This document shows positions 43,024 to 53,916 of a stretch of DNA of 64,000 nucleotides, one piece after another. A program made the translations under genes and the position numbers. The stretch's first letter is position 1. Each line of letters starts with the position of its first letter. Source of the DNA: Asaia siamensis (GTDB taxonomy: Bacteria; Pseudomonadota; Alphaproteobacteria; Acetobacterales; Acetobacteraceae); contig NZ_BMCH01000001.1 of the NCBI RefSeq assembly GCF_014635085.1, forward strand, positions 62,001-126,000. Reading direction: 5' to 3'. The notes beneath the pieces are model-generated. The model did not search any database, was not told the DNA's origin, and was given only the letters and a program-made list of their open reading frames with translations.

Positions 43024-43174
43024 GGCCCTCTCTCCCGTGATCTGAACGAGAGGGGCCCGCCCCGCGTTCCTGCCGGGCGGTCATAGCCGAAATCTGCCTT
43101 CGACATCCTGTATCACCACAGGGCACGCAACCCCGGCAAATACCCCCCAGCAGCCCGGCGACATGCGCAGTCGC

Positions 43175-44701
43175 TCAGGGGAAAGCCACCATGTCCACAG
43201 ATGCGTGAGAGCGGTCGCTCTGGGTGTCACGCGTTGTCGTCCTGAAGCGGGAGACGGCGCGGGTCAGCGTATCTGCGGTTGAAACCAGATTGCCTACCGC
43301 TTCAGCACTTTCTTCTGCGGCTCCGGCATTCTGCATTGTCGTGCGCTCCAGTCCTGACATGGCACTATTCAACTCTGTGATGCTCTGCGACTGTTCCTGT
43401 GTGGCTGTGGCAATTGTCGAGACCGCATTATTGATTGCCTCGACCTGCTCCATGACTTTTTGCAGGGCGTCTCCCGTCTCACGCACTTTGGCCGCCCCGG
43501 TTTGTACCTGCTGATCCGACTGGCTGATGAGGGCGCCAATCGCTTCGGCAGCCTCGCGCGAGCGCTGGGAAAGGCTCCTGACCTCATTGGCGACAACTGC
43601 GAAGCCTTTGCCGACATCTCCCGCACGCGCCGCCTCGACACTGGCATTCAGGGCAAGAAGATTTGTCTGAAACGCGATTTCATTGATGATCGTGATGATG
43701 CCGCCAATCTCGCGAGATGAGCCCTCTATGGCTGACATGGCCGCTATCGTGTCGTTTTTGACCTTTTCGGCATGTTTGGCTTCGTGCCATGCGACAGACA
43801 CCATCTTGTCTGTCCTGAGCGTCTGCTGGGCGGTCTGGCGTATCCGCTCGGTGATCTGCCCCAGGGCAGCGGACATCTCTTCGCCCGCAGCTGCCTGCTG
43901 CTCGGTGCGGCTTGAAAGCTGCTCGGCCCCCTGGCGGATGTCATGAGCATTCGTAAGGATATGGTCCGCCTCGGACGATATGTCGTTCATCGTTCGGGAG
44001 AGGGTGGCAGCTGTCTGGTTGAAATGCTGCCTGAGCGCCTCAAGTCTTTCAGGAATGTCGTTTTCGCCAATCCTGCGCGTGAGATCGCCATTAGCCAGGG
44101 CGCTCAAGGCATCGCCAAGAACCTGCACGGCGGCCTTGTCTTCTTCCGCACGGCGGGTCTGCTCGGCCTGCATGGCGACGCGCGCCTTGTCTATATCGTT
44201 CATATAGGTCGAGATCGTCAGATCTATCTCGAGAAGAACAGCCTTGCTGAGACTGACGAGCCGCTCCGTCAGGGCATCCTTGCTATGGGGCGAGAGACGG
44301 GTGAGCATGTTGCCGGTCGAGGTGTCGTGGATGATCGCCTTGAAGAGATGCTCCATCACACGGCCATAAGCGCCGATATAGAGGGTGGGCTCAAGGCCGA
44401 TACGGGCATGAGCAGCACCAATCCGCTCGACATTAGTCACATAGCTCTGATCGAATCTGGCTTCGGCAATGCTGTGCCAATGGGCGATCTGAGCCCGTCT
44501 GGCGTGTTCCATATGCGCAGGGTTGGAGAAAAAGCCACCTGCCTCTGGCACCGCGCTGATCTTGCGGTAAAGCCCGTCGAGAGCTGCCGGTATTTCCCGG
44601 TCGATCAGATCCGTCATTGAGCGAAGAGCGCGGAGATCCGTCTCCTCCATGCCCATGAAATCCCGTCTGCGATTGAAATCTGTCAGCGTGGTTTCAGTCA
44701 T
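43175..44701 (-). CDS. Globin-coupled methyl-accepting chemoreceptor (HemAT-like)
   Basis: A 508-residue soluble receptor. Residues 1-180 are a protoglobin sensor with a likely proximal heme His98 in 'GAAHARIGLEPTLYIGAYGRVMEHLF'. A HAMP-like linker follows, then an MCP signalling domain whose hairpin tip reads 'INEIAFQTNLLALNASVEAARAGDVGKGFAVVANEVRSLSQRS'. There is no membrane segment. It should sense oxygen and steer the flagellar motor through CheA/CheW, none of which is in the window. Motility is consistent with Asaia-like bacteria. Confidence 0.94.
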   Translation of the reverse strand: MTETTLTDFNRRRDFMGMEETDLRALRSMTDLIDREIPAALDGLYRKISAVPEAGGFFSNPAHMEHARRAQIAHWHSIAEARFDQSYVTNVERIGAAHARIGLEPTLYIGAYGRVMEHLFKAIIHDTSTGNMLTRLSPHSKDALTERLVSLSKAVLLEIDLTISTYMNDIDKARVAMQAEQTRRAEEDKAAVQVLGDALSALANGDLTRRIGENDIPERLEALRQHFNQTAATLSRTMNDISSEADHILTNAHDIRQGAEQLSSRTEQQAAAGEEMSAALGQITERIRQTAQQTLRTDKMVSVAWHEAKHAEKVKNDTIAAMSAIEGSSREIGGIITIINEIAFQTNLLALNASVEAARAGDVGKGFAVVANEVRSLSQRSREAAEAIGALISQSDQQVQTGAAKVRETGDALQKVMEQVEAINNAVSTIATATQEQSQSITELNSAMSGLERTTMQNAGAAEESAEAVGNLVSTADTLTRAVSRFRTTTRDTQSDRSHASVDMVAFP

Positions 44702-44824
44702 GAAAGATCCGGTCCCTTACGTTAATCGCCGTCAGTATGCATGAAAGCCCCTGTATCGACCCGGTAACGTTACACTGTAAAGGCCCAATCCGGATGTAAT
44801 TATAAAAGGTGAGTCGCCCCCCAA

Positions 44825-44840
44825 GCCTCTCGGGAGAGGC
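44825..44840 (-). terminator. Hairpin downstream of the TonB receptor gene
   Basis: GCCTCTCGGGAGAGGC is a short perfect inverted repeat 48 bases past the receptor stop. It lacks a good U-tract, so terminator function is tentative. A GAGACGTCTC palindrome lies at the stop (44875-44884). Confidence 0.35.
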
Positions 44841-44887
44841 ACTGGCTTAATGCTGACACTGGCGCGCTGCTTCTGAGACGTCTCATT

Positions 44888-47362
44888 TCAGAACTGGGCA
44901 TTGATCGTGCCGATGAACTGACGCGGTGAACCGACGAACAGATTGCTGTTATTGTCGCCAGACAGCGAGGCTGCACCATAGACGCCACCGATATAGTTCG
45001 TGTCGAACAGATTGGTAATGCCGAAACTGGCCTTGAAATGCTCAGCAAAGCCGATGCGGCCGAAATCATGAGCGATTGTTGCGTTGGCCAGCCAGTAGGG
45101 GGGCAATCTGATATCGTTCAGGAAGGTCATCGGGCGCGAGGCGATGTAATTGACGTTGAAATTGAACCGCGTGCCGCGCCAGAGATAGGCCAGATTGGCT
45201 TTGTACATATAGGCCGGGTAATAGACCTGACTTTTCCCTTTCAGGCTATAGAGTTTGCCGCCGTAATTGATGCCCGTGCCCTGATAGCGGGCGTCGTTCC
45301 AGCTGAAGCTGTTGGTGATCTCAAGCCCCTTGACCGGGCGAATGGCGCCAAGAATATCGACGCCATCCATTGTCTCGCGCCCGACATTCATATAGGCGTT
45401 GCGCGTATTATTGGCCGTGCCTTCGGTGATGGAGGCGAGGCGGTTATAGTAATCCGTATGGTAATAATCGATTGTGCCAGTAAAGAATTTCGCGTCGTAG
45501 CGATAGCCGACGACATAATTCCAGGTGCGCTCAGGCCGAAGCGTTTTCTTGCTGGCGTCGAAGACCTGTTGGGCCGGTTGCGCGGCATTGCCCAGGCCGC
45601 CCCATGCCGTACCTGACGTTGTCTGTGAGTAGTAATCATAGGCCCGCAGATTTTCGGCGATATCCCAATAGACCTCGTGATGATCGAGGAAATGATAATC
45701 AAAACTGAAATGTGGCAGGAAGGCCCCTGAAGCTGTCAGTGAGCCACGGGCCGGTCGCCTGTAATAGGCATTCCAGCCTTCATCCTTGAGTTGCTGCGTA
45801 TAGTCGTTCTTCGTGCCGCCATGGGTGGTCTGGGTGAGGGATTTGAACCCGGCGAGGAGGGTCATCCCCTTGATGATCGTCCAGCGATCCTGAAGGAAAA
45901 ACTGGAAGGTATTCGTGTTATAGGTGTTTTCGAACCAGGTATGTCCCGTGCCCTTTCTGAGGTCCGACATCATGTTATGGGCGGCTTCGGGCGTGTCCTC
46001 ATACAGGCGGGCATCATAGACCCAGCGGTTATTCTCGTACCACAAACCGCCCTCGATCAGATTGTGATGAGGGGCCTCATAGGACAGCTTCTGTGTGAAG
46101 CCGAGACGGCGCATATCGGCATGGGCACGCTGCAGCGCCATGGGAACGCCACTTACGGTGCCGTCCGCCAGCAATTGAGGCACGCCATAGCTTGGGGAGG
46201 TGACGAAATTATTGGTCCCGCCGTAGACACCGCTTGAGATGTTGCCATAGGCGATGGTGTCGGAATGCAGATGTTCCGACAGATCGAAATGCCCGGTGAC
46301 GGATGAGAGATAGCTGCGCTGTATCTGTGAGCCATCCCAGGCATAATTGCCGATTTCGTCATTCGACAGGATGCCTTCATAGCCTGGCGGTACATCAGAG
46401 GTGTATTGCGCGTAATAGGCCCAGAGCTTGGCCTTTTCGTAATCCGGTTTGAGATAGGTCGTGTCGCGGCCCATGCGCTCCCACATGTTTTTGGTGAGGG
46501 AGAGGTAATTGGCCTGTGTGAAATTACCGAAGCCGAAAAAGCCTGTCAGCTTGCCATGTCGGCCAACAGGCTGAATCAGCTTGGCGTCAGCCTGCAATTC
46601 GCGCTGATAGCCTTCGCCTTTCCAGAGCTTGCTCTCGGTTCTGGCGAAGGACGTGTAGAACTTCGTGCCGCTTGGATTGAGCGTGCCGCTATCAGCCCGC
46701 ACATAGGTGCGAAACGCATTATAACTGCCAAAGCTTTGCGAGACGCGCCCACCGGCCTTGTCTGACGGGTCTGACGAGACATAGCTCATCGCCGCGCCCA
46801 GAAGCTGTGCTGAAAACGTGTCCAGAGAGCCCGCGCCCTGCGAGAGCGTCATTCCCTGCAAATCGTCCTGGATCATCGCCTGGGTGATCGAAACGCCGTT
46901 CTGGTTGGTAAAGCCCTGCGTACCAAGCGGCATACCGTCGAGTGAGGCACCGATCTGCGTCTGGGTAAAGCCGCGCACGTAAAAGGTATTGGCTGCCGTA
47001 TCAAGGCCGAAAGCGTCAGATGAGGTAAAATTGGCTCCCGGCAGGCTTTGCGCCAGAATCTGCATCGGATTCGTGCCAGGGATGAAACGTTCCATGACGG
47101 CACGCGTGACAGCAACCTCTGCCCCATGATTACGCAGGCGTTTGCCGCTGACGGAGATCGACTCCTTGCCTTCGATTGCAGGCAGTGGGTGCGCCGGGCG
47201 GGGGGCCTTCTTCTTTGGGCGCCCCCGCTCCTTTTCGGAAACTGCCGAGGGAGACGTAGCAGCAAGCGGGGGTGTTGCCGCCAATGAACTCTGGGGACAG
47301 ATCGGCATGACCACGCCAAGGGTCAGCAGAGAAAGGGACCATCTCCGGTAACGACGCGTCAT
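44888..47362 (-). CDS. TonB-dependent receptor, ligand unknown
   Basis: An 824-residue receptor. Signal peptide, a basic Pro/Lys linker ('RGRPKKKAPRPAHP'), then 'KESISVSGKRLRN' and a plug ('NPMQILAQSLPGANFTSSDAFGLDTAANTFYVRGFTQTQIGASLDGMPLGTQGFTNQNGVSI'). A large Tyr/Trp-rich barrel ends '...FVGSPRQFIGTINAQF'. AGGAAA precedes the ATG. It is not next to transporter or siderophore genes. Its sequence style, with 'FNFNVNYIASRPMTFLND' and 'FGITNLFDTNYIGGVYG', resembles the receptor fragment at 62471-64000 more than the siderophore receptors at the left edge. Confidence 0.92.
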   Translation of the reverse strand: MTRRYRRWSLSLLTLGVVMPICPQSSLAATPPLAATSPSAVSEKERGRPKKKAPRPAHPLPAIEGKESISVSGKRLRNHGAEVAVTRAVMERFIPGTNPMQILAQSLPGANFTSSDAFGLDTAANTFYVRGFTQTQIGASLDGMPLGTQGFTNQNGVSITQAMIQDDLQGMTLSQGAGSLDTFSAQLLGAAMSYVSSDPSDKAGGRVSQSFGSYNAFRTYVRADSGTLNPSGTKFYTSFARTESKLWKGEGYQRELQADAKLIQPVGRHGKLTGFFGFGNFTQANYLSLTKNMWERMGRDTTYLKPDYEKAKLWAYYAQYTSDVPPGYEGILSNDEIGNYAWDGSQIQRSYLSSVTGHFDLSEHLHSDTIAYGNISSGVYGGTNNFVTSPSYGVPQLLADGTVSGVPMALQRAHADMRRLGFTQKLSYEAPHHNLIEGGLWYENNRWVYDARLYEDTPEAAHNMMSDLRKGTGHTWFENTYNTNTFQFFLQDRWTIIKGMTLLAGFKSLTQTTHGGTKNDYTQQLKDEGWNAYYRRPARGSLTASGAFLPHFSFDYHFLDHHEVYWDIAENLRAYDYYSQTTSGTAWGGLGNAAQPAQQVFDASKKTLRPERTWNYVVGYRYDAKFFTGTIDYYHTDYYNRLASITEGTANNTRNAYMNVGRETMDGVDILGAIRPVKGLEITNSFSWNDARYQGTGINYGGKLYSLKGKSQVYYPAYMYKANLAYLWRGTRFNFNVNYIASRPMTFLNDIRLPPYWLANATIAHDFGRIGFAEHFKASFGITNLFDTNYIGGVYGAASLSGDNNSNLFVGSPRQFIGTINAQF

Positions 47363-47395
47363 TGAGATTTCCTGTTTTTATTACCTATAACATTG

Positions 47396-47408
47396 CGTTA
47401 CAATAACG
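47396..47408. promoter_or_regulatory. Dyad upstream of the TonB receptor, possible operator
   Basis: CGTTACAATAACG is an inverted repeat (CGTTA-N3-TAACG) 34 bases before the receptor ATG, overlapping an AT-rich promoter-like region. A half-related GTTATAGGTAATA lies between it and the gene. Zur-type sites have similar GTTAT/ATAAC arms, but the match is loose. Confidence 0.3.
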
Positions 47409-47535
47409 ATATATTCATGGCAATATTATTTTGTAATCGTATTGTTTCCGGTTTTTCGGTTCTCAGGAAGCTAAGGGCAAGACGCGGGCAGTTTCCACCC
47501 TTTGCGGACAGCCCATGCAAGGGAGTTCCGTGAGA

Positions 47536-48606
47536 CTAGAGAAGCGTGCTGCGCCCGAGCAACGCACCCTGCCTGTCGAATATGACCACATCGAGCTGGC
47601 ATTCAGGATCGGCGAGGGTGTCTCTTGCCCTCTCGGCCGCACGCTGAGCGATCAGGGAGCCAAGCCTGTCATCACCCAGAGCAGTATAGCCCTGCGCGAT
47701 CGTCTGGGCCTTTTCCAGCCTGTAGAGCTGAGCGTCCGTCAGGCCAAGCGGCGCGGCAATAAGGGCCAGGGCCTGCGGGTCGGCCAGTGTCCGGCTTGAA
47801 TGCAGGTCGAGATGGCCCTGGGCCAGTTTTGTCATTTTGGCGAGACCGCCTGCAATGGTGAGGCGCGGCACGGGGTGGCGATGCAGATATTTCAGAAACC
47901 CGCCCGCGAAATCTCCCATCTCGATCAGGGCCGGGTCTGGCAGAGTGTAGAGAGAGCGGACGGATTTTTCAGAGGTCGATCCCGTACTGCCTGCGATATG
48001 GGGCAGGTTGAGCGCCCTTGCTACATCCACACCACGATGAATCGAATGAATCCATGCCGAGCAGGAATAAGGAATCACAATTCCGGTGGTCCCAAGCACT
48101 GACAAGCCTCCGAGAATGCCGAGCCGTGCATTCAATGTGCGTTTGGCCAGTTCTTCGCCATCGGCAATGGATATCGTGACGATAGCGTCTGCGGCACCGG
48201 GGGTGATCTGCTCCAGAGCGGTGCGGATCATCTTGCGTGGCACAGGGTTGATCGCGGGCTCGCCGGGGGGGAGGGGAAGGCCTGGCTGGGTGATGGTCCC
48301 GACACCGCTGCCGGCACGAAAAACGATACCGCTGCCTGTCGATGCGCGCGCCACGGTGACGGTAATCAGCGCCCCATGGGTAACATCAGGGTCATCTCCG
48401 GCATCCTTGACGACACGAGCCCAAACTGTGTCGCCGTTGCGTCCTGATCCATCCAGCGAAAACGCCGCCTCTCCGCCGCCGGGAAGGGTAATGGTGACAG
48501 GGTCCGGGCAGTCACCGATCACGAGCAGGGCCCAGGCCGCTTTGGCGGCGGCTGTTGCGCAGCTGCCTGTCGTCCATCCCCGACGCAGGGCCGTGGCTTG
48601 CGTCAT
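47536..48606 (-). CDS. cbiD: Cobalt-precorrin-5B C1-methyltransferase
   Basis: A 356-residue CbiD enzyme of the anaerobic-type cobalamin pathway, which methylates C1 of cobalt-precorrin-5B. 'RRGWTTGSCATAAAKAAWALL' and 'GTTGIVIPYSCSAWIHSIHRGVDVARALNLPHIAGSTGSTSEKSV' are diagnostic, with 'IEMGDFAGGFLKYLHRHPVPRLTIAGGLAKMTKLAQGHLDLHS'. GGGAGG precedes the ATG. No other cobalamin gene is in view and no B12 riboswitch was recognised in 48607-48839. Confidence 0.94.
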   Translation of the reverse strand: MTQATALRRGWTTGSCATAAAKAAWALLVIGDCPDPVTITLPGGGEAAFSLDGSGRNGDTVWARVVKDAGDDPDVTHGALITVTVARASTGSGIVFRAGSGVGTITQPGLPLPPGEPAINPVPRKMIRTALEQITPGAADAIVTISIADGEELAKRTLNARLGILGGLSVLGTTGIVIPYSCSAWIHSIHRGVDVARALNLPHIAGSTGSTSEKSVRSLYTLPDPALIEMGDFAGGFLKYLHRHPVPRLTIAGGLAKMTKLAQGHLDLHSSRTLADPQALALIAAPLGLTDAQLYRLEKAQTIAQGYTALGDDRLGSLIAQRAAERARDTLADPECQLDVVIFDRQGALLGRSTLL

Positions 48607-48839
48607 CTCGGCTCTGCCTCCCTGATATCCGGGCGGCTCGGGGCCGCATCACTTTGCCTGGACGCTCTACATCGCATCTCGCGCCGGATATCACCAGAGC
48701 CTGCTTGGAGTGCGTGGTTCTGCGGCTCCTGCGGCGAAAACTCACAATGCGGGCATTTGAGGCATTTTCATTGTGAAGTTTAGTCGGGCGTCTGGTAAAT
48801 CCTGACACGATATCGAAAAGAAAAAAGGAGGCCCTGACC

Positions 48840-49751
48840 ATTCCCGAGCCCGTACTTGCGATACTTGTTATCGCTGTTGCCGCCTTTCTTGTCGTGTTTT
48901 TCCTTCTTGGGGGCGTGATGATCGTCCCGGGGCGGATGGTCTACGTCACCGAATTTCTGGGCAAGCCGCAGCGCAAATTGCTCGAGAGCGGCCTGCACTT
49001 CCGTATTCCGATCCTCACGCGTGTTTCATACAAGGTGTCGCTGCAGCAGATGCAGGTCGAGACGTCATCAGAGGTTAAGACGCTGGATGACGTCTTCATC
49101 GAGATCCGCTGGGTGCTGCTCTACAGCGTCCGAGATGATAGCGAGGCTGTATTCAATTACGCCTACAAGGTATCGCAGCCTGTCAAACGGCTCGTTTTTC
49201 GCGTCGAAAACGAGATCAGGCAGATCGCCTCGACCATGACGCTGGCGGAACTCTATTCGCAGCGCAACGAGATCGCCCGACGGGTGATCGATGATCAGGT
49301 GGCGGACGCGCTTGAATCAGGCCTCGATATCCATGGTGTTACCATCGAGCAGCCTATGCCGCCGCGCGAGATACAGGAAGCGATGAACAACAAGCTGGCA
49401 GCGATTGCCCGCAAGGATGCCGCTCAGGCAGAAGCCGAGGCCGAGATGGTGCGGCGTGTGGGCATTGCCAAAGCCGAGGCGGAGAGCAAGAAGCTGCAGG
49501 GTGAGGGGATCGCCAATGAGCGCAAGGCTATCGCTGCCGGTTTTGCCGAGGCGGCGGAGCTGTTTCGCAAGAGCATTCCCGATGTCAGCGAAGACGCTAT
49601 TCTCACCTTGATGCAGAATGTAAATCAGGCCGATATGGTCGTGACCGCCAGCCGCTCAGGCAAGGCGACGGTGATTTTCGTACCGATCGACATGAATAGC
49701 GGCCAGATTGCCGCCGCGGCTTCTGGCCAGTTCATACCGACCGCCGTGTGA
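48840..49751 (+). CDS. Slipin/stomatin-like SPFH membrane protein with an apparent ATT start
   Basis: About 303 residues. An N-terminal membrane helix ('VLAILVIAVAAFLVVFFLLGGVMIVPG') precedes an SPFH (Band 7) domain ('GRMVYVTEFLGKPQRKLLESGLHFRIPILTRVSYKVSLQQMQVETSSEVKTLDDVFIEIRWVLLY'). The coiled-coil region ('AIARKDAAQAEAEAEMVRRVGIAKAEAESKKLQGEGIANERKAIAAGF') drives oligomerisation. No ATG, GTG or TTG lies upstream of the helix in frame. A perfect AGGAGG (48826-48831) is followed after eight bases by ATT (48840), giving (M)PEPVLAIL. The alternative GTG at 48894 would cut through the helix. It probably organises membrane microdomains. Confidence 0.88.
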   Translation: MPEPVLAILVIAVAAFLVVFFLLGGVMIVPGRMVYVTEFLGKPQRKLLESGLHFRIPILTRVSYKVSLQQMQVETSSEVKTLDDVFIEIRWVLLYSVRDDSEAVFNYAYKVSQPVKRLVFRVENEIRQIASTMTLAELYSQRNEIARRVIDDQVADALESGLDIHGVTIEQPMPPREIQEAMNNKLAAIARKDAAQAEAEAEMVRRVGIAKAEAESKKLQGEGIANERKAIAAGFAEAAELFRKSIPDVSEDAILTLMQNVNQADMVVTASRSGKATVIFVPIDMNSGQIAAAASGQFIPTAV

Positions 49752-49806
49752 CTTTTGCCTGACCCTGTCTTCGTGTCGCCTGTTAGGCGACGCAAAGGCA
49801 CCAAAA

Positions 49807-49857
49807 TTCCTATGACTTTCCTATAAAGCTTCGGGCTGCGCCTTCTGTCATTCCTAT
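49807..49857 (+). promoter_or_regulatory. Three phased TTCCTAT repeats upstream of kdp, candidate KdpE site
   Basis: TTCCTAT occurs at 49807-49813, 49818-49824 and 49851-49857. The spacings of 11 and 33 bases are whole helical turns. OmpR-family regulators such as KdpE bind tandem direct repeats with this spacing, and kdpE is the last gene of the operon that follows. Confidence 0.45.
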
Positions 49858-49876
49858 GGCGTGCGGATCGATAATC

Positions 49877-49901
49877 GGGCTCTCTTCAGGGAGCCTTTTT
49901 T
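49877..49901 (+). terminator. Attenuator-like hairpin in the kdp leader overlapping a ribosome site
   Basis: GGGCTCTC and GGGAGCCT pair (8 bp with G-U pairs) around a TTCA loop and are followed by six T residues, the form of an intrinsic terminator. The 3' arm contains AGGGAG, which also serves as ribosome-binding site for the ATG at 49903. Confidence 0.6.
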
Positions 49902-49902
49902 C

Positions 49903-49986
49903 ATGTTTGATGCTCTTTACGGCGCACTCGGCCTTTTCGGCTTCGTGCTCTGTCTCGGCTTCATTTCGATCTGCCAGAGGATCTAA
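49903..49986 (+). CDS. 27-residue membrane peptide preceding kdpF
   Basis: MFDALYGALGLFGFVLCLGF plus ISICQRI forms a single hydrophobic helix with a short Cys-Gln-Arg tail. It uses AGGGAG nine bases upstream, inside the leader hairpin. kdpF follows one base after its stop. From memory, small ORFs with a similar x-L-Y-x-A-L-G...C-x-R pattern occur before kdpF in other proteobacteria, which would support a real gene; that needs checking. A role as a KdpFABC accessory subunit or as a leader peptide is possible. Confidence 0.6.
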   Translation: MFDALYGALGLFGFVLCLGFISICQRI

Positions 49987-49987
49987 A

Positions 49988-50077
49988 ATGACGCCTGATC
50001 TTGTTCTTGGCGGTATCGTGACGCTTGGCCTGCTGGCCTATGTCACCGCCGTGCTTCTTCGTCCCGAGAGGTTCTGA
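49988..50077 (+). CDS. kdpF: Potassium-transporting ATPase small subunit KdpF
   Basis: [20 protein letters not shown] plus AVLLRPERF: 29 residues, one membrane helix and the 'LLxPERF'-type ending of KdpF. The peptide stabilises the KdpABC complex in the inner membrane. kdpA begins two bases after its stop. Confidence 0.92.
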   Translation: MTPDLVLGGIVTLGLLAYVTAVLLRPERF

Positions 50078-50079
50078 TC

Positions 50080-51786
50080 ATGAGCCTTTCAGGATGGATC
50101 ACCATTGCGGTGTTCTTTCTCTGCGTGGTCGCGCTGACACGACCGCTCGGAGGTTTTCTCAAACGCGTGCTCGAAGGCGAGCGCCATCTTCCGGGGCGTA
50201 TGCTCGGCCCACTGGAGCGCGGGATCTATCGCCTTGCGGGCGTCGAGCCGACGCGCGAGCAATCATGGTCGCAATATGCGCTGGCCGTGATCCTTTTCAA
50301 GGTGTTCTGCTTCATCGCCGTTTATGCGCTGCTGCGTCTGCAGGGTGTGCTGCCGTTCAACCCCGGCGGCCTGGGGGCGGTAGCGCCGGATCTTGCCTAT
50401 AATACGGCCATCAGCTTTCTGACCAATACAAACTGGCAGAGCTATAGTGGTGAGACCACGCTCAGCCCGCTTAGCCAGATGCTGGCCCTGACTGTGCAGA
50501 ATTTCGTTTCTGCCGCTGCGGGCATCGCCATTGCCGCGGCCATCATGCGTGGTTTCGTGCGTCGTAGCGCCACGACCATTGGCAATTTCTGGGCCGATCT
50601 GGTGCGCGTGACCCTTTATGTGCTGCTGCCAGCCTGTGTGCTGCTGACCCTGTTTTTCGTGCTCGAAGGCGTGCCTCAGACCCTTTGGAGCAGCGTGTCA
50701 GCATTTACGCTGGAAGGCCGTCACCAGACTATCGCTCTCGGCCCAGTTGCCTCTCAGGAAGCAATCAAGATGCTGGGGACGAATGGCGGCGGGTTTTTTA
50801 ACACCAACTCGGCCCATCCGTTCGAAAACCCCAATGCGCTGACAAATTTCGTGCAGATGCTGTGCATCTTTGCGCTGGGCGCAGGGCTGACGAACATGTT
50901 CGGTCGCATGATCGGGCAGGAAAAGCAGGGTTGGGCCATCTTCTCGGCCATGGCCGCGCTGTTCCTGATCGGGGCAGGGGTGCTCTACTGGTCCGAAGCC
51001 CATGCCAACCCGCTTTTCGCCTCGCTCGGCCTCGATGGCACGCTCGGCAATATGGAAGGCAAGGAGACGCGCTTCGGTGTGGCTGCGTCGGCGCTTTTTG
51101 CCACCGTCACTACCGATGCGTCATGCGGCGCGGTAAATGCGATGCATGAGAGCTTCCTGCCGCTGGGTGGCATGGTGCCGCTGATTAACATGATGCTTGG
51201 TGAGGTGATTTTCGGTGGCGTCGGCTCCGGGCTTTACGGGTTTCTTCTTTTTGCCCTGATTGCGGTTTTCATGGCCGGTCTCATGGTCGGGCGTACGCCG
51301 GAATATCTGGGCAAGAAGATCGAAGCCCGCGAGATCAAGATGACCATGCTGGCCGTGCTCTGTCTGCCGCTTGTCATGCTTGGCTTCACGGCACTCGCCG
51401 TTGTCATTCCTGCTGGAACCTCCGCCTTGTCGGCTACCGGGCCGCATGGCTTCACCGAGGCGCTTTATGCCTATACCTCTGCCGCCGCCAATAATGGCAG
51501 CGCCTTTGCGGGGCTGACCGCCAACAGCTTCTGGAATGTGACCCTGGGCATCGGCATGATGATCGGCCGGTTCTTTGTGATCATACCGGCGCTTGCCATT
51601 GCGGGGTCCATGGCCGCCAAGAAGGTTGCCGCCCCGACGCCTGGCACGTTTCCGACCGATAACGGGCTGTTCATCGCGCTTGTGGCCGGTGTGATCGTGA
51701 TTGTCGGCGGTCTGACCTTTCTTCCCGCTCTCGCTCTCGGTCCGATTGTCGAGCATCTCGCGATGCTTCACGGCACCACCTATTAA
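50080..51786 (+). CDS. kdpA: Potassium-transporting ATPase subunit A
   Basis: A 568-residue channel-like subunit that binds and translocates K+. The four selectivity-filter-like loops are visible: '[23 protein letters not shown]', '[25 protein letters not shown]', '[26 protein letters not shown]' and '[23 protein letters not shown]'. GAGAGG precedes the ATG. The operon order F-A-B-C-D-E is standard. Confidence 0.97.
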   Translation: MSLSGWITIAVFFLCVVALTRPLGGFLKRVLEGERHLPGRMLGPLERGIYRLAGVEPTREQSWSQYALAVILFKVFCFIAVYALLRLQGVLPFNPGGLGAVAPDLAYNTAISFLTNTNWQSYSGETTLSPLSQMLALTVQNFVSAAAGIAIAAAIMRGFVRRSATTIGNFWADLVRVTLYVLLPACVLLTLFFVLEGVPQTLWSSVSAFTLEGRHQTIALGPVASQEAIKMLGTNGGGFFNTNSAHPFENPNALTNFVQMLCIFALGAGLTNMFGRMIGQEKQGWAIFSAMAALFLIGAGVLYWSEAHANPLFASLGLDGTLGNMEGKETRFGVAASALFATVTTDASCGAVNAMHESFLPLGGMVPLINMMLGEVIFGGVGSGLYGFLLFALIAVFMAGLMVGRTPEYLGKKIEAREIKMTMLAVLCLPLVMLGFTALAVVIPAGTSALSATGPHGFTEALYAYTSAAANNGSAFAGLTANSFWNVTLGIGMMIGRFFVIIPALAIAGSMAAKKVAAPTPGTFPTDNGLFIALVAGVIVIVGGLTFLPALALGPIVEHLAMLHGTTY

Positions 51787-51800
51787 GAGGCGCCTGTCTC

Positions 51801-53906
<2,106 letters not shown>

Positions 53907-53916
53907 GGAAATACTC

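Noticed and set aside
48607-48839. Cobalamin riboswitch before cbiD
   Set aside because: No B12-box or related conserved core could be recognised in the short upstream region.
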